Shown here: positions 63,833-64,000 of the stretch, in pieces | Position numbering within the stretch: position 1 is the stretch's first letter | Layout of the letters: every line of letters begins with the position of its first letter | Assembly (NCBI RefSeq): GCF_013141695.1 | Contig: NZ_WHNY01000019.1 | Span: 1 to 64,000 of the forward strand | From: Paenibacillus plantarum | GTDB lineage: Bacteria; Bacillota; Bacilli; Paenibacillales; NBRC-103111 | Length of the DNA: 64,000 nt | Direction: 5' to 3' | The notes under the pieces: generated by a model | The model's input: only the letters and a program-made list of their open reading frames with translations | Databases searched by the model: none | Told to the model about the DNA's origin: nothing | Position numbers and translations under genes: made by a program

Positions 63833-63905
63833 AGCAACCAACAACCTCCTGAGCGAAAATAAGGGATGAGTTGAGCTTGAATCAGCCTCAATCTGCTTTC
63901 CCTTT

Positions 63906-63941
63906 GTTACTTGTACACAGTGTAACTTGATGCCAAGTTAC
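63906..63941. promoter_or_regulatory. candidate PhnF operators upstream of the phn operon
   Basis: GTAACTTG ATGC CAAGTTAC (63922-63941) is a perfect 8-bp inverted repeat, and GTTAC ... GTAAC (63906-63926) overlaps it. The pair sits about 75-110 bases upstream of the first gene, where a GntR-type regulator would act. A -35-like TTGACC lies next to it (minus strand, about 63945-63950) but no good -10 at the right distance. Binding by PhnF is inference. Confidence 0.55.
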
Positions 63942-64000
63942 AAGGGTCAATTCCATGTAATGCTCATGTTAATAAATTGTAAAGAAGATGGGGGACATGA

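Overview
The window looks like a chromosomal segment of a Paenibacillus-type bacterium (Paenibacillaceae, low/mid-GC Gram-positive). The clues are strong AGGAGG ribosome-binding sites with many GTG/TTG starts, secreted proteins anchored by S-layer homology (SLH) domains, YesM/YesN-type two-component genes next to LplA/LplB/YtcP-type sugar ABC transporters, divergent AraC-regulator/glycosidase pairs, and many short intergenic repeats. No rRNA, tRNA, insertion sequence, prophage or CRISPR array was seen. Most genes lie on the minus strand. All calls come from reading the sequence and recalling families; no database search was run.

Layout. 0.3-3.6 kb: a decayed sulfatase, a YebC-family regulator and a six-hairpin glycosidase-like protein. 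4.2-7.8 kb: a large SLH S-layer protein. 8-10 kb: a divergent AraC regulator / phytanoyl-CoA-dioxygenase-like pair. 10.3-13.3 kb: a divergent GH127 beta-L-arabinofuranosidase / AraC pair. 13.4-18.8 kb: a 1779-residue SLH-anchored multidomain beta-helix protein. 19.0-19.8 kb: a scar in which the 5' end of a sensor kinase gene is joined to the 3' end of a GH31 glycosidase gene. 19.9-24.5 kb: an SMP-30 lactonase, a YVTN propeller, a coupled amidohydrolase-Rieske pair and a small membrane protein, followed by a 61-62 bp tandem-repeat array. 24.9-29.6 kb: a GH88-GH2 operon with a divergent AraC regulator. 29.8-33.3 kb: a collapsed endonuclease/HTH gene, a lipoteichoic-acid-synthase-type enzyme, a CBS protein and a MarR regulator. 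33.4-37.6 kb: a modular GH9 glycanase broken by one frameshift. 38.1-47.2 kb: a deacetylase/hydrolase-fold protein, a complete sugar ABC importer and its two-component system, split by a ten-copy 51-bp palindromic tandem array. 47.4-48.9 kb: a secreted GH43 enzyme with a ricin-type lectin domain. 49.1-51.9 kb: a MerR-MFS operon and an HD-domain protein. 52.0-63.8 kb: a 14-gene carbon-phosphorus (C-P) lyase operon (phn).

How the genes work together. GH127, GH88, GH2, GH43 and GH9 enzymes, each with its own AraC regulator or near a YesM/YesN system and importer, suggest a plant cell-wall forager that takes apart arabinogalactan, pectin side chains or beta-glucan outside the cell, imports oligosaccharides and trims them inside. 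Several candidate CcpA (cre) sites fit carbon control. The phn operon holds phosphonate import (PhnCDE1E2), the C-P lyase core (PhnGHIJKLM), a GntR regulator (PhnF), a hexapeptide transferase and a PHP phosphoesterase that probably stands in for the missing PhnP/PhnN step.

The most unusual signals are the two hairpin-bearing tandem arrays (43275-43787 and 24494-24862), a composite dispersed intergenic repeat family, several precisely readable gene lesions (sulfatase nonsense, kinase/GH31 deletion scar, GH9 one-base insertion, endonuclease internal deletion), a four-cysteine insert at the N-terminus of PhnK, and rare start codons.
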